From Desemzia sp. RIT 804 (GTDB lineage: Bacteria > Bacillota > Bacilli > Lactobacillales > Carnobacteriaceae): DNA of 64,000 bases. Location: positions 62,001-126,000 of the forward strand of contig NZ_JAFEMV010000001.1 of assembly GCF_016892605.1 (NCBI RefSeq), written 5' to 3'. The translations under genes were made by a program, and so were the position numbers. Positions within the stretch are counted from its first letter, which is position 1. Every line of letters begins with the position of its first letter. Shown in pieces: positions 63,331 to 64,000 of the stretch. The notes beneath the pieces are model-generated. The model did no database searches. It saw only the letters and a program-made list of their open reading frames with translations, and had not been told where the DNA came from.

Positions 63331-63373
63331 AAGGGGGCTCGACCAAAATATTCTTTTGGACGGCTCCCTTTTA
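63331..63373 (+). terminator. Terminator-like hairpin after the BMP gene
   Basis: AAAGGGGGC pairs with GCTCCCTTT and an inner CCAAAA with TTTTGG; Ts follow. It lies between the BMP gene and its ATPase, so it may allow partial read-through and higher expression of the lipoprotein. Confidence 0.65.
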
Positions 63374-63512
63374 CCATGTAAAGAATAAAAAAATCCTCAT
63401 TAAGTAAAAGGAATACTAGTATTTACCTTAAGAATTCGATAAAATATGTAAAAGTGAGTTCCCATTTTTAAAGCTTAAAAAGCAGATAAATGAATAAAGG
63501 AGTGAAATTATC

Positions 63513-64000
63513 ATGCCCGATACAGCAAATGTTATTGAGATGCGTGGCATTACAAAACAATTTGGCAGCTTCAAAGCTAATGATAATATCAATTTGACGG
63601 TGAAAAAAGGTGAAGTTCATGCGTTATTAGGGGAAAATGGTGCAGGGAAATCTACTTTGATGAATATACTTTCTGGATTGTTAGAACCAACTTCAGGTGA
63701 AATCTATGTAAATGGAGAAAAAGTACATATTACTTCTCCTAGCGCGTCATCTAGATTAGGTATTGGTATGGTTCACCAACATTTTATGTTGGTAGATAAG
63801 TTTACCATTACAGAAAATATCATTTTGGGAACAGAAAAGACTAAATTAGGTTTCTTGGAGCGAAGAGAAGCGCAACAAGAAATCAAAGAGCTGTCCGAGC
63901 GTTATGGGTTATTTGTAGACCCTTCAGCTAAAGTAGAATCTGTTTCGGTAGGAATGCAACAACGGGCAGAAATTTTAAAAACATTATACCGTGGAAACGA
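63513..64000 (+). CDS. Nucleoside-type ABC importer ATP-binding protein (partial, cut by window end)
   Basis: The first 162 codons of a tandem-domain ABC ATPase of the YufO/NupO/RbsA type. Walker A is GENGAGKSTLM, the Q-loop region is GMVHQHFMLVD, and the window ends within the signature region (VSVGMQQRAEILKTLYRGN). It begins RGITKQFGSFKANDNINLTVKKGEVHALLG, characteristic of ATPases that work with BMP lipoproteins. AAAGGAG precedes the ATG. Permease genes are expected just beyond the window. Confidence 0.93.
   Translation, partial: MPDTANVIEMRGITKQFGSFKANDNINLTVKKGEVHALLGENGAGKSTLMNILSGLLEPTSGEIYVNGEKVHITSPSASSRLGIGMVHQHFMLVDKFTITENIILGTEKTKLGFLERREAQQEIKELSERYGLFVDPSAKVESVSVGMQQRAEILKTLYRGN

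Overview
The window is low-GC Gram-positive chromosome, probably from the Lactobacillales and most likely a Carnobacterium-like member of the Carnobacteriaceae. The reasons are AT-rich codon use, AGGAGG-type ribosome binding sites, hairpin plus T-run terminators, the divergent pepQ/ccpA pair, a CovR/ArlR-type two-component system, a fused RNase PH/XTP pyrophosphatase, DUF4044 and DUF2507 proteins, and a diaminopimelate-pathway deacetylase next to cbpB. The genus is an inference. I saw no rRNA or tRNA gene, insertion sequence, prophage or CRISPR array. Almost all of the window is ordinary core genome.

Layout. 0-6.4 kb: a small unknown gene, an alpha/beta hydrolase, a DUF1846 protein, a Bax-inhibitor-like membrane protein (minus) and a NatAB-type ABC exporter. 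6.4-12.7 kb: DUF2507 protein (minus), then murI, rph-rdgB fusion, a YfcE-type phosphoesterase and cbpB, then an N-acetyl-diaminopimelate deacetylase whose start carries a 39-bp tandem duplication, and an MscS channel (minus). 13-19.8 kb: ytxG/ytxH-type envelope stress pair, pepQ divergent from ccpA, and a large class A penicillin-binding protein (minus) with an acidic tail and an apparent terminator in its leader. 19.9-23.2 kb: a three-gene ABC importer (COG2984/4120/1101, usually called TrpXYZ-like) behind a structured 5' leader. 23.3-34.8 kb: DUF421, VOC, TrhO, Tag, a secreted NlpC/P60 hydrolase, a lipid kinase, two tandem PepF peptidases, VanZ and YebC. 34.9-39.1 kb: complete seven-gene comG operon. 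39.2-43.1 kb: aminopeptidase P, efp, Asp23, nusB and a 2-hydroxyacid dehydrogenase. 43.2-51.8 kb: a small HTH protein, an FAD/NAD protein, then folD-xseA-xseB-ispA-tlyA and argR-recN. 52.1-64 kb: DUF4044 peptide, corA, gnd, a CovRS/ArlRS-type system, yidC, acyP, ftsK, and a BMP-family lipoprotein followed by a nucleoside-type ABC ATPase cut by the window end.

The most interesting element is the leader of the ABC importer (20091-20412). A good promoter is followed by a 24-codon leader ORF with a Phe/Tyr run (residues 15-20 FYFSYF) and then a chain of three hairpins ending in an intrinsic terminator. The hairpins have clear alternative pairings: the 3' arm of the first pairs with the 5' arm of the second, and the 3' arm of the second with the 5' arm of the terminator. 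No T-box signature is present. This has the architecture of leader-peptide transcription attenuation responding to phenylalanine/tyrosine. It suggests the transporter imports an aromatic amino acid other than tryptophan.

Two families of intergenic repeats are also visible. One is a 98-143-bp element with imperfect terminal inverted repeats (559-656, 16615-16756, 41854-41996). The other is a set of long palindromes (two and a half units in tandem after recN at 51801-52080, one after gnd near 55151-55245, probably one after the BMP gene near 63139-63255). The recN C-terminus is encoded by the first arm of such a palindrome.
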